64,000 bases of DNA, taken from Microcaldota archaeon (GTDB lineage Archaea > Micrarchaeota > Micrarchaeia > Anstonellales > Bilamarchaeaceae). Position 1 is the stretch's first letter, and each line of letters opens with the position of its first letter. The stretch is from the NCBI GenBank assembly GCA_018812715.1, contig JAHJCT010000017.1, forward strand, positions 140,019-204,018, written 5' to 3'. The notes below the pieces were generated by a model, which was not told where the DNA came from, did not search any database, and saw only the letters and a list, made by a program, of their open reading frames with translations. Positions 1 through 9,216 of this stretch are shown in pieces. The translations under genes and the position numbers were made by a program.

Positions 1-1
1 A

Positions 2-904
2 TTTACAGATGTTTCAAGTATTCAAATTGATCTGGAAGAGTATACTGGGGGGTCTTCACTTCCAGAGGGCAAACATACATTCACATTTACTTCAGCTGGT
101 CTCAATACAAATGTTCCGGTTGATCATATCCCGCCGCAAGATATCTTTAGGGATCCATTCTTCTGGATTGTGATCATACTTACTGTTGCAATTGTTGGAC
201 TCGGAGTTTTCTTTGCAAGGCAAGAACAAATTTATTTCTCTTTAGATATACCTGACTTTCCACCTATTGCTAGGACGAAGATCCCACTTTCACCTGATGT
301 CATACTCAGCTTGTTCAATAAAGTTAATGAAAATTATAGGTGGGAGTTTACACCCTTAACTACAGCTGAGATAAAAAATGCCTTCAAAGACATATTCTAC
401 AAAGGAAAACCGATCTATATAACTGATTATAATATAGAATATTTACTTGAGGATCTCAAAAAGAGAGGTTCTGTTGGTGAGGCACTTGAGTATTATGGCC
501 TTACTGTTTGGGAAGAAAGATCAAAGCACAGTCTCACATATCTTGCTATCCTGCGCAATCTAAGAGACATTTGCGTTAACAATGCAGTTCCATTTACAGG
601 ACTTGATGAATCGAAAGAAGCGGATAGCATTATTACTGTAGTGGGTCAGCAGATGTTCCTTCATTTCTTTGAACAAAAAGTTGATATGAAACAATTTATG
701 TCGACGATGCTGCATACAATAAATAAGGGTATAACAATAGTAATTTTCCAGAATGGAATAGACAAAGATACCTTTGTTAAAATTCTTGATTCATCCCCAA
801 CTATTGCTCCTCTTATACTGAAAATGGAGTCTGAGAGCAAATCCTTGTTGTTTTATACTGTTGATGAATTAGAACAGATGATAAAAGAGTTCAAAGGCAT
901 GTAA
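2..904 (+). CDS. Uncharacterised membrane-associated protein, 5' end truncated by the window edge
   Basis: Frame stays open upstream of the listed start (FTDVSSIQIDLEEYTGG...) with a TM segment FFWIVIILTVAIVGLGVFFA. Confidence 0.6.
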   Translation, partial: FTDVSSIQIDLEEYTGGSSLPEGKHTFTFTSAGLNTNVPVDHIPPQDIFRDPFFWIVIILTVAIVGLGVFFARQEQIYFSLDIPDFPPIARTKIPLSPDVILSLFNKVNENYRWEFTPLTTAEIKNAFKDIFYKGKPIYITDYNIEYLLEDLKKRGSVGEALEYYGLTVWEERSKHSLTYLAILRNLRDICVNNAVPFTGLDESKEADSIITVVGQQMFLHFFEQKVDMKQFMSTMLHTINKGITIVIFQNGIDKDTFVKILDSSPTIAPLILKMESESKSLLFYTVDELEQMIKEFKGM

Positions 905-906
905 AA

Positions 907-1299
907 TCAGAGGCAGTCCAAAACTCCATCGGCATTAAGTCCTATGTTCCTCATAAATTTAGCTTCTGTGAGCATAAGCCAACGATATTCATCATGTTCT
1001 TCTGAGAGTTTTACATCTTCATCTGTGGTGGTGCCTTTGTACACAATGTAAATAGAGTGCTTTTCACTGCCTTCTTTCTCATAAATAGCCGAAGTAACTG
1101 TAAGAAATGATAAATTTTCTACAGAAAGTCCGGTCTCTTCCTTTGTTTCTCTAATTACAGATTTTTCAGGTGTTTCTCCCCATTCTATTCCTCCACCTGG
1201 AAATTCCCACAATCCATTCTTGCGCTTTAAAAGGAGCAATTTATCTCCATTAAACAGAACAATATAAGTATTTAGTTCCTGCATTTTCAAAAAAATCAT
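907..1299 (-). CDS. NUDIX hydrolase
   Basis: Nudix box GGGIEWGETPEKSVIRETKEETGL. Confidence 0.9.
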   Translation of the reverse strand: MIFLKMQELNTYIVLFNGDKLLLLKRKNGLWEFPGGGIEWGETPEKSVIRETKEETGLSVENLSFLTVTSAIYEKEGSEKHSIYIVYKGTTTDEDVKLSEEHDEYRWLMLTEAKFMRNIGLNADGVLDCL

Positions 1300-1991
1300 A
1301 CCCGCGTTTTTTCAATCAATTCGTTCATCCTTTTCTCGTCGATATATTCCAAAAGTCTGTTACATTGTTCACAACGAAATTCCCAGTTTGATGCGGCTTC
1401 AAAACCTATAATGGTTGACATCCCACAAGCGGGACAAAAATAGTGTTCTCCTTCATTGCTTCCGCACAATGAGATCAATTTATTGCTTTGTGCATCAGCC
1501 CATTTTTCCATTCTTTCCTGATTAAGAGACCAACTATAAGAGTACCAGCCAGTTTCACTGTCTTTTTCTCTTAGATAATTAACCAAACCTTCGTTATGCA
1601 ATTTATTTAGCGTTGCTCTGACATCACTTATCTTTATTTTCAATCTCTTTGCCAATTCTTCATCACTATGGTTACTATGAAAATTTCTTACAATGGCGAG
1701 GGCATTTTCCCCTCCAATCTCAATGAGTGTTTGTCTTACGAGGGCGTCACTCAGTATTGTTGAAATTCTCTGCCTCATTTTAATTTCTTCTTCTTTGAGT
1801 TTGGGTTTTGTGATGGCTACTTTGATTTCTTCTTTTTTTGGGGCCTTTTTGATTACCTTTACTTTCTTTTTATCCTTAGCCTTTACCTTTTTATTACTCC
1901 TTTTAGAAGTAATCTTTTTTACCTTCTTAGTTGTGCCCCTTTTCTTAATCACGCTACCACCATTCCATTCAATAACACTATAATTCCGCAT
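1296..1991 (-). CDS. tfe: Transcription initiation factor E alpha (TFE) with Lys-rich N-terminal extension
   Basis: Winged-helix region followed by zinc ribbon CPAC...CEQC; archaeal TFE-like layout. Confidence 0.8.
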   Translation of the reverse strand: MRNYSVIEWNGGSVIKKRGTTKKVKKITSKRSNKKVKAKDKKKVKVIKKAPKKEEIKVAITKPKLKEEEIKMRQRISTILSDALVRQTLIEIGGENALAIVRNFHSNHSDEELAKRLKIKISDVRATLNKLHNEGLVNYLREKDSETGWYSYSWSLNQERMEKWADAQSNKLISLCGSNEGEHYFCPACGMSTIIGFEAASNWEFRCEQCNRLLEYIDEKRMNELIEKTRV

Positions 1992-2000
1992 TTGGAGTAT

Positions 2001-2447
2001 TTAAATGTTTTGGCTACCTGCCAGTTTCCCTATCCTCTTTCCAACGATAATCATCTTTTTGAGTTCATCTTTATTTGGCACATCCATACCTTCAATCTGC
2101 CTAAGACGATTTTGATAACGTCGATATGCCTTCACAGCTGCTGCGTACGAATCTCTTATGTGCGGATCTTCAATATGTCTTCCAATGGTTCTTTTTTCAG
2201 ATCTTGCAAGACTTTCTTTGGGCGAAAAAATCCGTGTATTCAACCTTGCGGCCATCTTCTGAACAAACGACGATGCAGGGGAGGTATCTGAAGCAAGAAG
2301 AACAGGTATTCCAAACTTTGATATAATAGTTATGATTTTTTCATCACTGGCTTCTTTCTCACAGCCAGATGCTATTAGAGTTCCATTTAGATCTAACACT
2401 GCATAACCTGTTTTTATGCCCGGATCAATGCCTACAATCGTATAAAT
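2001..2447 (-). CDS. DUF460-like / RNase H-fold (RuvC-like) protein; start codon uncertain
   Basis: Listed ORF (2001-2399, GTG) extends in frame to TIVGIDPGIKTGYAVLD, a RuvC/RNase H-type GIDPG motif; no ATG/GTG/TTG before that motif. Confidence 0.6.
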   Translation of the reverse strand: MYTIVGIDPGIKTGYAVLDLNGTLIASGCEKEASDEKIITIISKFGIPVLLASDTSPASSFVQKMAARLNTRIFSPKESLARSEKRTIGRHIEDPHIRDSYAAAVKAYRRYQNRLRQIEGMDVPNKDELKKMIIVGKRIGKLAGSQNI

Positions 2448-3602
2448 CTATCCACCTCTCAATCCCCGATATATCTCAATTGTTTTCTCAACACTTTTTC
2501 TTAATGAATATTTCTTAGCAGTTTTGTGTGCTTCCGTGCCCATTCGTTTGCATAATTTAGCATCATTGAGTAATTTTTCCATTGCGTTAGCAAGTTCAGC
2601 AATATTACTTGGTTCTACAAGAACTCCTGTTTTTCCGTTTTTTATTAGTTCTTTTGGTCCAAGTCTCTTAACACCAATTACTGGGGTTTCAGTATACATA
2701 GCTTCAATAAATGTAAGTCCAAATGTTTCGGTGTCTGATGCAGATACATAAATGTCTGCAGCAGAATATGCACTATTAATATCATCCAAATAGCCAGTAA
2801 AAATTACATTTTTAATCCCAAGTGCAACTGCTAGTTTTTTGAAGTCATCAACATATGGCCCCCCACCGCATATCACTAAAAGTCTCTCGTCATTTTCGAT
2901 CATTTTAAATGCTTCCAAAAGAACATCTATTTTCTTTTCAAAGCTTACTCTTCCTAAATACAATATCATTTTCTTCTTCCCAATCTTGTGTTGTTTTCTG
3001 AACAGTGCAGCTTTTTTTGCATTTTTTCTGAACTTTTTCAAGTCTACGCCATTAGGAAGATAAATTACATTAGAAAGCCCATAAGATTTCAGTTCGTTTA
3101 CAAGTTCATTAGTTGGCGCAGTTACTACATCCACCATCTTGAATACATGCTTTATCATTTTTTTTACAGTGTAATCGCTTATTTTACTAAATGGCTCAGG
3201 AAGTCTTCCATTAAGCAAATGAGGGACATAATCTGGAAAATGAGTGTGATATGTTACTACTGTTGGAATATTCTTTCTTTTTGCAGATATAATACCCTCT
3301 AAACCCAATACTACTGGCGCATGGGCGTGAACAATGTCTGGGTTTTCTTTTTTGAGCAATTCACTTACTCTTTTGTAGTTCATCGATGAAATCCTATAAC
3401 CTTCATAAAATGGAAATGCCTTTGCAGGAATCCAATAGATTTTGAATGTTTTGGAAATTTTCTCTACTTTCAATATCTTATCTCCTGGGGCAAACAACAC
3501 TACCTCATTATTTTTTGCAAGGAGCTTTAGAGAATTAGAAAGATAACTAACCACACCATTTATCTGTGGAAAGTATGTATCAGTGAAAACGGCTATTTTC
3601 AT
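2448..3602 (-). CDS. Glycosyltransferase family 4
   Basis: MKIAVFTDTYFPQINGV...HAHAPVVLG...LYLGRVSFEKKIDVLLEAF...ETFGLTFIEAM, GT4 pattern. Confidence 0.9.
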   Translation of the reverse strand: MKIAVFTDTYFPQINGVVSYLSNSLKLLAKNNEVVLFAPGDKILKVEKISKTFKIYWIPAKAFPFYEGYRISSMNYKRVSELLKKENPDIVHAHAPVVLGLEGIISAKRKNIPTVVTYHTHFPDYVPHLLNGRLPEPFSKISDYTVKKMIKHVFKMVDVVTAPTNELVNELKSYGLSNVIYLPNGVDLKKFRKNAKKAALFRKQHKIGKKKMILYLGRVSFEKKIDVLLEAFKMIENDERLLVICGGGPYVDDFKKLAVALGIKNVIFTGYLDDINSAYSAADIYVSASDTETFGLTFIEAMYTETPVIGVKRLGPKELIKNGKTGVLVEPSNIAELANAMEKLLNDAKLCKRMGTEAHKTAKKYSLRKSVEKTIEIYRGLRGG

Positions 3603-3641
3603 ATCTAATCTTGCTCAGCTAAAATTTAAAAATAAAAAGAT

Positions 3642-4847
3642 TTATTCTTCTGTTTCATTATTTTGTGTGCCATGGTTCTCTATGTAATTTAGTATCTCTA
3701 ATGGGTCTATGCTTTCATTATTTCCGCTTTCGTTACCAGTATCTACAGGCGTCCCTACTTCCATACAAAATTCTAGTTTACTCTCGTTTTGTATGTTTTC
3801 ACAGTATGTGGTATTTTTGTAAGCACCTGCAAGTTCTATGTAACAATCATCCTTGAAAGCAAGATCAGTTACTAGAGGGCATACTGTTTCATCCTTTGTA
3901 ATAGGAACCAGTGAAATGAAGCATCTATCTCTTCTACCATCAGCAAGTTCACACATGTCTTTGCGCTTTAATGTTAGTGCTAGGTCGCTTATGCATTTAT
4001 CTCTTTCATTACCTTGTTTTGTTGTGTAGCAGTTTGCGAGTTTTATCTGTTGTTCTCTTTCCTTTTCAAACGCATTAACAGCACCACCACTTAGGTTCTC
4101 TGGTGGCATTATGAGACCGGCATATTTGCTGAATGTATTAAGTTCGAATTCGTAGTAATGTTCCATATTGCTATAATTGTATGTGAATGATTTTTCATAC
4201 ACGTAACCACTGTCATTGTTTATGCACATTGTCCATTCAAAGACCTTAGGTGTCGTGGCCCCTATCCCAAAGCGTGCAGCATCCATTACAGATGCATTAC
4301 TGTAATCAAGAGTATATGTTATCTCCCTACACTTGCTTTTGTTTGTTATCTCTGAATGAAGAATAATGTAATTGTTTGATATTAGATAGTTCAAATCGTT
4401 TATATTTTTCTCAATTCGCGTATCATTGAAGAATTTTACACTGATGGAAGTAATGTAGTTCTTAACTCGATCATTATTTTGCACTGACGAGCATGCTTCG
4501 TCACCTGGCGGATATTCGATACAAAGTATCGTGTCATTGCTAAGGAAATATATCTTCTTATATGAGAGCGGATTCGTAACCTCAACACTACTATCATTTC
4601 CTCTCATCGCAATGACATATCCTACTCTATATCCATCTGATACATCTGTATATGCGTAAGTATATTCGTTTAATCCTTTTCCAAATTCCATCCCTTTCAG
4701 AAGAAGTTCCTTTACTTCTGTTGTGTTTGCTTCTTCTGTTACTGGCATTTCTATAGTAATAGTAAAATAAATTGCCAGTGCCACTAACAACACAACTACT
4801 AAAAGAACGATTTTCTGCTGATACTCCATAATAAAACCTCTTTGCAA
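3642..4847 (-). CDS. Membrane-anchored extracytoplasmic protein with Cys-rich C-terminal part
   Basis: N-terminal TM helix VLLVVVLLVALAIYFTI, then Asn/Cys-rich region. Confidence 0.55.
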   Translation of the reverse strand: MQRGFIMEYQQKIVLLVVVLLVALAIYFTITIEMPVTEEANTTEVKELLLKGMEFGKGLNEYTYAYTDVSDGYRVGYVIAMRGNDSSVEVTNPLSYKKIYFLSNDTILCIEYPPGDEACSSVQNNDRVKNYITSISVKFFNDTRIEKNINDLNYLISNNYIILHSEITNKSKCREITYTLDYSNASVMDAARFGIGATTPKVFEWTMCINNDSGYVYEKSFTYNYSNMEHYYEFELNTFSKYAGLIMPPENLSGGAVNAFEKEREQQIKLANCYTTKQGNERDKCISDLALTLKRKDMCELADGRRDRCFISLVPITKDETVCPLVTDLAFKDDCYIELAGAYKNTTYCENIQNESKLEFCMEVGTPVDTGNESGNNESIDPLEILNYIENHGTQNNETEE

Positions 4848-4966
4848 TTAGCATCTATAACTCTTATAAATATTCTTTTGGTCTTTTTATTGTATTGTAA
4901 TTTCAAACCTTTCGGTTCTCATTACAATATAAATAAAAATCTGGGATTTTTAAAGGTGGTGTTATT

Positions 4967-5395
4967 ATGGGATTCTGGGATTCAATATTAGGCAAAGAAG
5001 AAACAAGTCTTCCGTCGGGCAAAACATTAGCAAATCCATTTGCTATCTCTCTTTCATTTCATCCATTAAGACTTTCAGCCAACGCTGCTAATTCTATCAA
5101 TCTAATTGTTAAGATAAAGAATATTTCTTCTGATGTGCAGCTAGCTTCTGTCGACGCACTTCTTCCAAAGAACGTGATGATTGGATTTGATAAACCAGGA
5201 ATAAACAAAGCAACAGAGCAACGTCTTGGTGAAATCAAACCGGGCGAAACAACTACGGTCTCTTTACCTATTTGGGCAAACAATCAAACAAAAGATGGTA
5301 AATACGAAATTGATGTAACTGTGTTCTCACATTACATTGGTTATAATAAAGTACTAAGCTACATAAAAAAGAAAACATCATTTAGAATAGTCTAG
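4967..5395 (+). CDS. Small conserved protein with beta-sandwich (CARDB/NEW3-like) character
   Basis: IKNISSDVQLASVDALLP...LGEIKPGETTTVSLPIWANNQTKDGKYEIDVTV. Confidence 0.45.
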   Translation: MGFWDSILGKEETSLPSGKTLANPFAISLSFHPLRLSANAANSINLIVKIKNISSDVQLASVDALLPKNVMIGFDKPGINKATEQRLGEIKPGETTTVSLPIWANNQTKDGKYEIDVTVFSHYIGYNKVLSYIKKKTSFRIV

Positions 5396-5662
5396 ACTTT
5401 TCATTAATTCATCTATTGCATTTGCAACGTTTACTCCTTTTTCTGTAAGTTTTACCACTCTTTTCTTTCCTTTACTCTCTACTGCAACCAATCCATTTTC
5501 TTCTAATTTTGAAATGAGTTTTGTAACATATACATAAGTAGTACCAGTTGTCTTTGCAATTTTTGAAAGGTGCCACGTACTTTCAGTATCCTTTAACGTC
5601 GTCATAATCTTGCATGGTTTTGGTCTTGCAAATACCTGAAGCATAAGCCGCATATCGTTCAA
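5378..5662 (-). CDS. Winged-helix transcriptional regulator (MarR/ArsR-like)
   Basis: LSKIAKTTGTTYVYVTKLISKLEENGLVAVESKGKKRVVKLTEKG. Confidence 0.7.
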   Translation of the reverse strand: MNDMRLMLQVFARPKPCKIMTTLKDTESTWHLSKIAKTTGTTYVYVTKLISKLEENGLVAVESKGKKRVVKLTEKGVNVANAIDELMKSLDYSK

Positions 5663-5694
5663 TACATATAAAAATCCAACACCTATTTTTTTAC

Positions 5695-5710
5695 CGTCGT
5701 TAAGTCGACG
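5695..5710. promoter_or_regulatory. Inverted repeat CGTCG-TTAAGT-CGACG in divergent intergenic region
   Basis: Read directly; just upstream of TATA-like TTTATAAAATA. Confidence 0.5.
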
Positions 5711-5744
5711 ATAGATTTATAAAATATCCAGAGAATATAGTCGT

Positions 5745-5763
5745 GTCAATAATAATTATTGAC
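5745..5763. promoter_or_regulatory. Perfect 19-bp palindrome GTCAATAAT-A-ATTATTGAC
   Basis: Read directly; downstream of TATA-like box, upstream of the 5800 CDS. Confidence 0.55.
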
Positions 5764-5799
5764 GAGAATGCCCTATTGGGCTTTGAAAGGTGAACTATT

Positions 5800-6015
5800 A
5801 TGGCAAAAAAAGTTGGATCTGAACGTATAAGTCGGGAGGACGGATATCTCTATTATGTAGGAAAAGATGGTTTTGTTTGGGCTGCTCCTATGAAGCACAA
5901 CAAGAAAGGCAGGAAAAAGAAAGTTGGTGCTCAGAGAGTAGACAAAAGAAAAGGATTTATGTACTACCTCGGAAGCGATGGCTTTGTATATGAAACAAAA
6001 CTTAAGAATGCCTAA
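5800..6015 (+). CDS. 71-aa basic protein made of two tandem copies of one ~25-aa motif
   Basis: GSERISREDGYLYYVGKDGFVWAAPMK / GAQRVDKRKGFMYYLGSDGFVYETKLK; RBS AAGGTGA. Confidence 0.75.
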   Translation: MAKKVGSERISREDGYLYYVGKDGFVWAAPMKHNKKGRKKKVGAQRVDKRKGFMYYLGSDGFVYETKLKNA

Positions 6016-6079
6016 TCTTCCCTATCCTTTTTTAAATAAAACTTTCTTTATTTTTCTCTACTTTTTATGAGGTGTATAT

Positions 6080-6469
6080 ATGAGAATAGTTATATCAGAG
6101 AGTACTAGCGGAAAAAGTTATCAAGTTGAACTTGCAAAAGAAAAAGAAGCCAACATCATTGGCAAGAAAATTGGCGACGATCTTGACGGGAATCTTATTG
6201 GCGCTGCAGGTTATCTCTTGGAGCTGACAGGTGGAAGTGATGGAAGCGGATTTCCAATGCGCAAAGAAGTTTATGGTGCTGCAAAGAAAAATATCTTGAC
6301 AGCAAAAGGCGTTGGTTTTTACACAAAGCGAAAAGGTGAACGAAGAAGGCATTATGTGAGAGGGAATACCTATTCTGCTGAGATCATGCAGGTCAATACA
6401 AGAGTGAAAAAAGCCGGCGCAACTCCATTAGATCAACTCTTCAAAAAAGAGGAAAAGGAGACTAAATAA
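6080..6469 (+). CDS. rps6e: 30S ribosomal protein S6e
   Basis: MRIVISESTSGKSYQVE...IGAAGYLLELTGGSDGSGFPMRKEV...GERRRHYVRGNTYSAEIMQVN. Confidence 0.93.
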   Translation: MRIVISESTSGKSYQVELAKEKEANIIGKKIGDDLDGNLIGAAGYLLELTGGSDGSGFPMRKEVYGAAKKNILTAKGVGFYTKRKGERRRHYVRGNTYSAEIMQVNTRVKKAGATPLDQLFKKEEKETK

Positions 6470-7662
6470 TGCAGGCAGATATGAATATCGGGATGCTTGG
6501 CCATGTTGACCACGGCAAAACTACATTAACAAAAGCGCTTACTGGAAAATGGACCGATACCCATAGCGAAGAAATAAAGCGAGGCATTTCAATAAGACTT
6601 GGCTATGCTGATGCATTTATCTATAAATGCGAAAAAACCGGAAAATTTTATTCTACTGAAGATGCCTGTAAAAATGATGGTGGAAAACCAAAACTTTTGA
6701 GAAAAATGTCCATTGTTGATGCTCCGGGTCACGAAACTCTTATGACAACTGTAATAGCTGCAACGAGTATATTGGATGGTGTATTATTCCTTATCGCTGC
6801 AAATGAACCATGTCCTCAACCACAAACAGCTGAACATCTTCTTGTGCTTAATTCTACTGGAATAAAAAAAATTATTGTTGTGCAGACAAAGATTGATCTT
6901 GTTAGTAAAGAAGATGCAATAAAGCATTACGAACAGATAAAAACATTTCTTAAAGGCACGGCAGCAGAAAATGCACCCATTATTCCTGTTGCTGCCAACT
7001 ATAACATTAACATGGGCGTTTTATTAAAAACAATCAATGAAGTAATGTCTTCTCCGGAGCGCAATGAAAAAGCCGAACTTAGATTATATGTTTCACGTTC
7101 TTTTGATGTCAATCGCCCTGGTACTGAAATACCCAGTCTTAGTGGTGGCGTACTTGGCGGTTCCATAGTCCAGGGTTCTTTGAAAAAAGGAGAAGAGATA
7201 GAAATCCGACCAGGTGTGGCCAAAAAAGAAGGTGGGCGCCCATCATCCCTTATATGCAAGGTTCAGGCACTCATGGAAGGCGGGGAACATTTGGATTTAG
7301 CCACACCTGGAGGGCTCGTAGCAATAGGGACCACTCTTGATCCTGCTCTCACTAAATCAGATGCATTTGTTGGTTCTGTAATTGGACGGAAGGGAGAAGT
7401 TCCAGAGCCTACCGATACTATAAATGTAAAATACCGCATGCTTGAAAGAACTGATGTTCAAAATACACCTTTGCGTGAAAACGAACCCATAGTCGTAAAT
7501 GTCCATACTTGGACAGGCGTTGGTTTGATTACCAAGCTTTCGAAAGGAATTGCAGCAATAAAACTGAAGAAAGGAACAGTGGTTTACAAGGCAATGCATG
7601 TTGCCCTTTCGAAGAAAATTGGTCAAAGATGGCGTCTTTCTGCATGGGGAGAAATCATCTGA
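6469..7662 (+). CDS. eif2g: Translation initiation factor aIF2 subunit gamma
   Basis: GMLGHVDHGKTTLTKALTG, SEEIKRGISIRLGYAD, VDAPGHETLM; adjacent to S6e. Confidence 0.96.
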   Translation: MQADMNIGMLGHVDHGKTTLTKALTGKWTDTHSEEIKRGISIRLGYADAFIYKCEKTGKFYSTEDACKNDGGKPKLLRKMSIVDAPGHETLMTTVIAATSILDGVLFLIAANEPCPQPQTAEHLLVLNSTGIKKIIVVQTKIDLVSKEDAIKHYEQIKTFLKGTAAENAPIIPVAANYNINMGVLLKTINEVMSSPERNEKAELRLYVSRSFDVNRPGTEIPSLSGGVLGGSIVQGSLKKGEEIEIRPGVAKKEGGRPSSLICKVQALMEGGEHLDLATPGGLVAIGTTLDPALTKSDAFVGSVIGRKGEVPEPTDTINVKYRMLERTDVQNTPLRENEPIVVNVHTWTGVGLITKLSKGIAAIKLKKGTVVYKAMHVALSKKIGQRWRLSAWGEII

Positions 7663-7774
7663 AACTTTGCAATTATTTTACCTAGGTCAAAGTTTCATCA
7701 AAGGTCTTCCGGTTTTACAAGTGATATTATAATAATTTAAATTTGTTTTACTATTGATTTCACTAGCGTTCATT

Positions 7775-7827
7775 GCTGAGGTACATTTGAACGGCGTTCC
7801 GTTCAAAGTCCTTCATCTTGCTCATAA
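7775..7827. repeat. Upstream duplicate of tRNA-Ser 5' end plus TTGAA-type hairpin
   Basis: GCTGAGGT at 7775-7782 repeated at 7828-7835; hairpin TTTGAACGG-CGTT-CCGTTCAAA 7786-7807 between them. Confidence 0.75.
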
Positions 7828-7991
7828 GCTGAGGTCGCCTAGTTCGGTAGGGCGCAAGGTTGCTAACTCAAGCCTTTGATTTCTGTTCTTCTAAGGGCAA
7901 AGGCTAGGGGTTACCCAAACCATGAGGTCTTCTCTTGGTTGTGAAAACCTTGTGTGCTTTGCACGCGGGAGTTCAAATCTCCCCCTCAGCG
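7828..7991 (+). tRNA. tRNA-Ser(GCT) with one intron (about 7866-7946, 81 nt)
   Basis: Acceptor GCTGAGG/CCTCAGC, anticodon stem CAAGG/CCTTG, loop TTGCTAA after splicing, long variable arm, T-loop TTCAAAT. Confidence 0.92.
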
Positions 7992-7994
7992 TTT

Positions 7995-8015
7995 CCAACT
8001 TTTAGTAAAAGTTGG
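7995..8015 (+). terminator. Hairpin CCAACTTTTAGTAAAAGTTGG downstream of tRNA-Ser
   Basis: Perfect inverted repeat read directly. Confidence 0.45.
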
Positions 8016-8151
8016 ATCAAAACTTAATCCTGTAAAAGGACAGAAAATCTGATCTTCATTAAATCAAATAGTTGTTATAGAAAGAGTTTTAAACTGTTTA
8101 ATTCTAATATTACTATGAGAAGAAAAAATATACTTAACGAGGTTCTCCCAT

Positions 8152-9216
8152 ATGTATTCTAGAAAATTAAGGCATAGTGATCTAGCAGAAATTAGAACTG
8201 CTAAAGAATCCGCTTCCAGAAGAGTTTGGACTCATGGATCAGGTCATTTTTGGGGAACCATGCTACGTGATGCACATTCTCTTGGAACAACGTGTAGAGT
8301 ATTGAAAGTTAATCTACTAAGATCAATTAGAAACATGCACAAAGAAACCCCAGAACCAATTAATGTGCTTATTGAAGGATCTGGTATGAGTACAGTTGGT
8401 GAAGAGCTTATTCAAAGACTTGGGGAAGAAGGAATAACAGTAAAGGTTGTCAAAACAGATATTTATCCTCCAGAGAAATTCCAACAACTTGCAGAAGAAG
8501 CAGGAATAGACGCTGACAGTTGCCAGTATCATCAATTAACTCCAGAAGAACTACATAAGTTGGGAGAAAATAGATTTCATTCAGTTATTTCAAGAAGTGC
8601 TGGACTGACATATACAAAATTACCTAAGTTATATGGATTAGAAAATGTTTGGTATGTTCTTCGTCCAAAAGGAGAAGCACATATTTTAACAGAGCACGTA
8701 TCTTTTGGTGTAGAGGATCTAGGTGGTACCAAATTTGTCAGTGGATCCCCTATTCATTTGAAAGATTTTGAAGGTGAAACTCCAGAAGGAGAATTCCTTA
8801 GAACTACTGAAGGACTTTTTTATCAAGCAGAAGGTGACGGGAGTACCTTCATACTTAGGATGAAAAAACAAGCACCATTCGAAGAAATTTTTCCACCGGA
8901 TGATACCGATTTTGTTCCATCTATGGTAGAAGTTACAACAAGGGAAGAAATTGATGCACATAGGACAATTTTTCATCTAATGGAAGAACCACCTATTGAA
9001 TTATCTTCAGGACAATTTGAAAATCTTAAACACGCAGCCAGTATGATGGAAACCCATCATTTGAGCAAGTCCGCAAATTTAGGGCGGTCTGGAGGAGTAA
9101 AACGCAGGGATTTTAACAAAGGCTTAGACTTGATGATACGATACGGTCGTTATTACATTGTTGCTATTGATGAATTTGGGTTTGTTGATAAAGTTCTTTG
9201 GAGAGAAGAAAAATAA
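8152..9216 (+). CDS. Class I SAM-dependent methyltransferase-like protein
   Basis: NVLIEGSGMSTVGEELIQRLGEEGITVKVVKTDI resembles a Rossmann motif I region. Confidence 0.5.
   Translation: MYSRKLRHSDLAEIRTAKESASRRVWTHGSGHFWGTMLRDAHSLGTTCRVLKVNLLRSIRNMHKETPEPINVLIEGSGMSTVGEELIQRLGEEGITVKVVKTDIYPPEKFQQLAEEAGIDADSCQYHQLTPEELHKLGENRFHSVISRSAGLTYTKLPKLYGLENVWYVLRPKGEAHILTEHVSFGVEDLGGTKFVSGSPIHLKDFEGETPEGEFLRTTEGLFYQAEGDGSTFILRMKKQAPFEEIFPPDDTDFVPSMVEVTTREEIDAHRTIFHLMEEPPIELSSGQFENLKHAASMMETHHLSKSANLGRSGGVKRRDFNKGLDLMIRYGRYYIVAIDEFGFVDKVLWREEK

Noticed and set aside
1693-1983. Hydrophobic ORF opposite tfe
   Set aside because: Antisense of the Lys-rich tail (AAA/AAG to TTT/CTT); no RBS or conservation evidence.
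2448-2450. TAG as pyrrolysine codon linking glycosyltransferase and RNase H-like gene
   Set aside because: No Pyl genes seen and the TAG follows a natural GT4 C-terminus; unusual start codon is simpler.
7775-7835. BHB intron at the tRNA-Ser 5' end (TGAG/CTCA helix)
   Set aside because: Predicted splicing would leave GCTGAGGTAGCTGAGGT, not a valid tRNA; kept only as part of the hairpin/duplication family.
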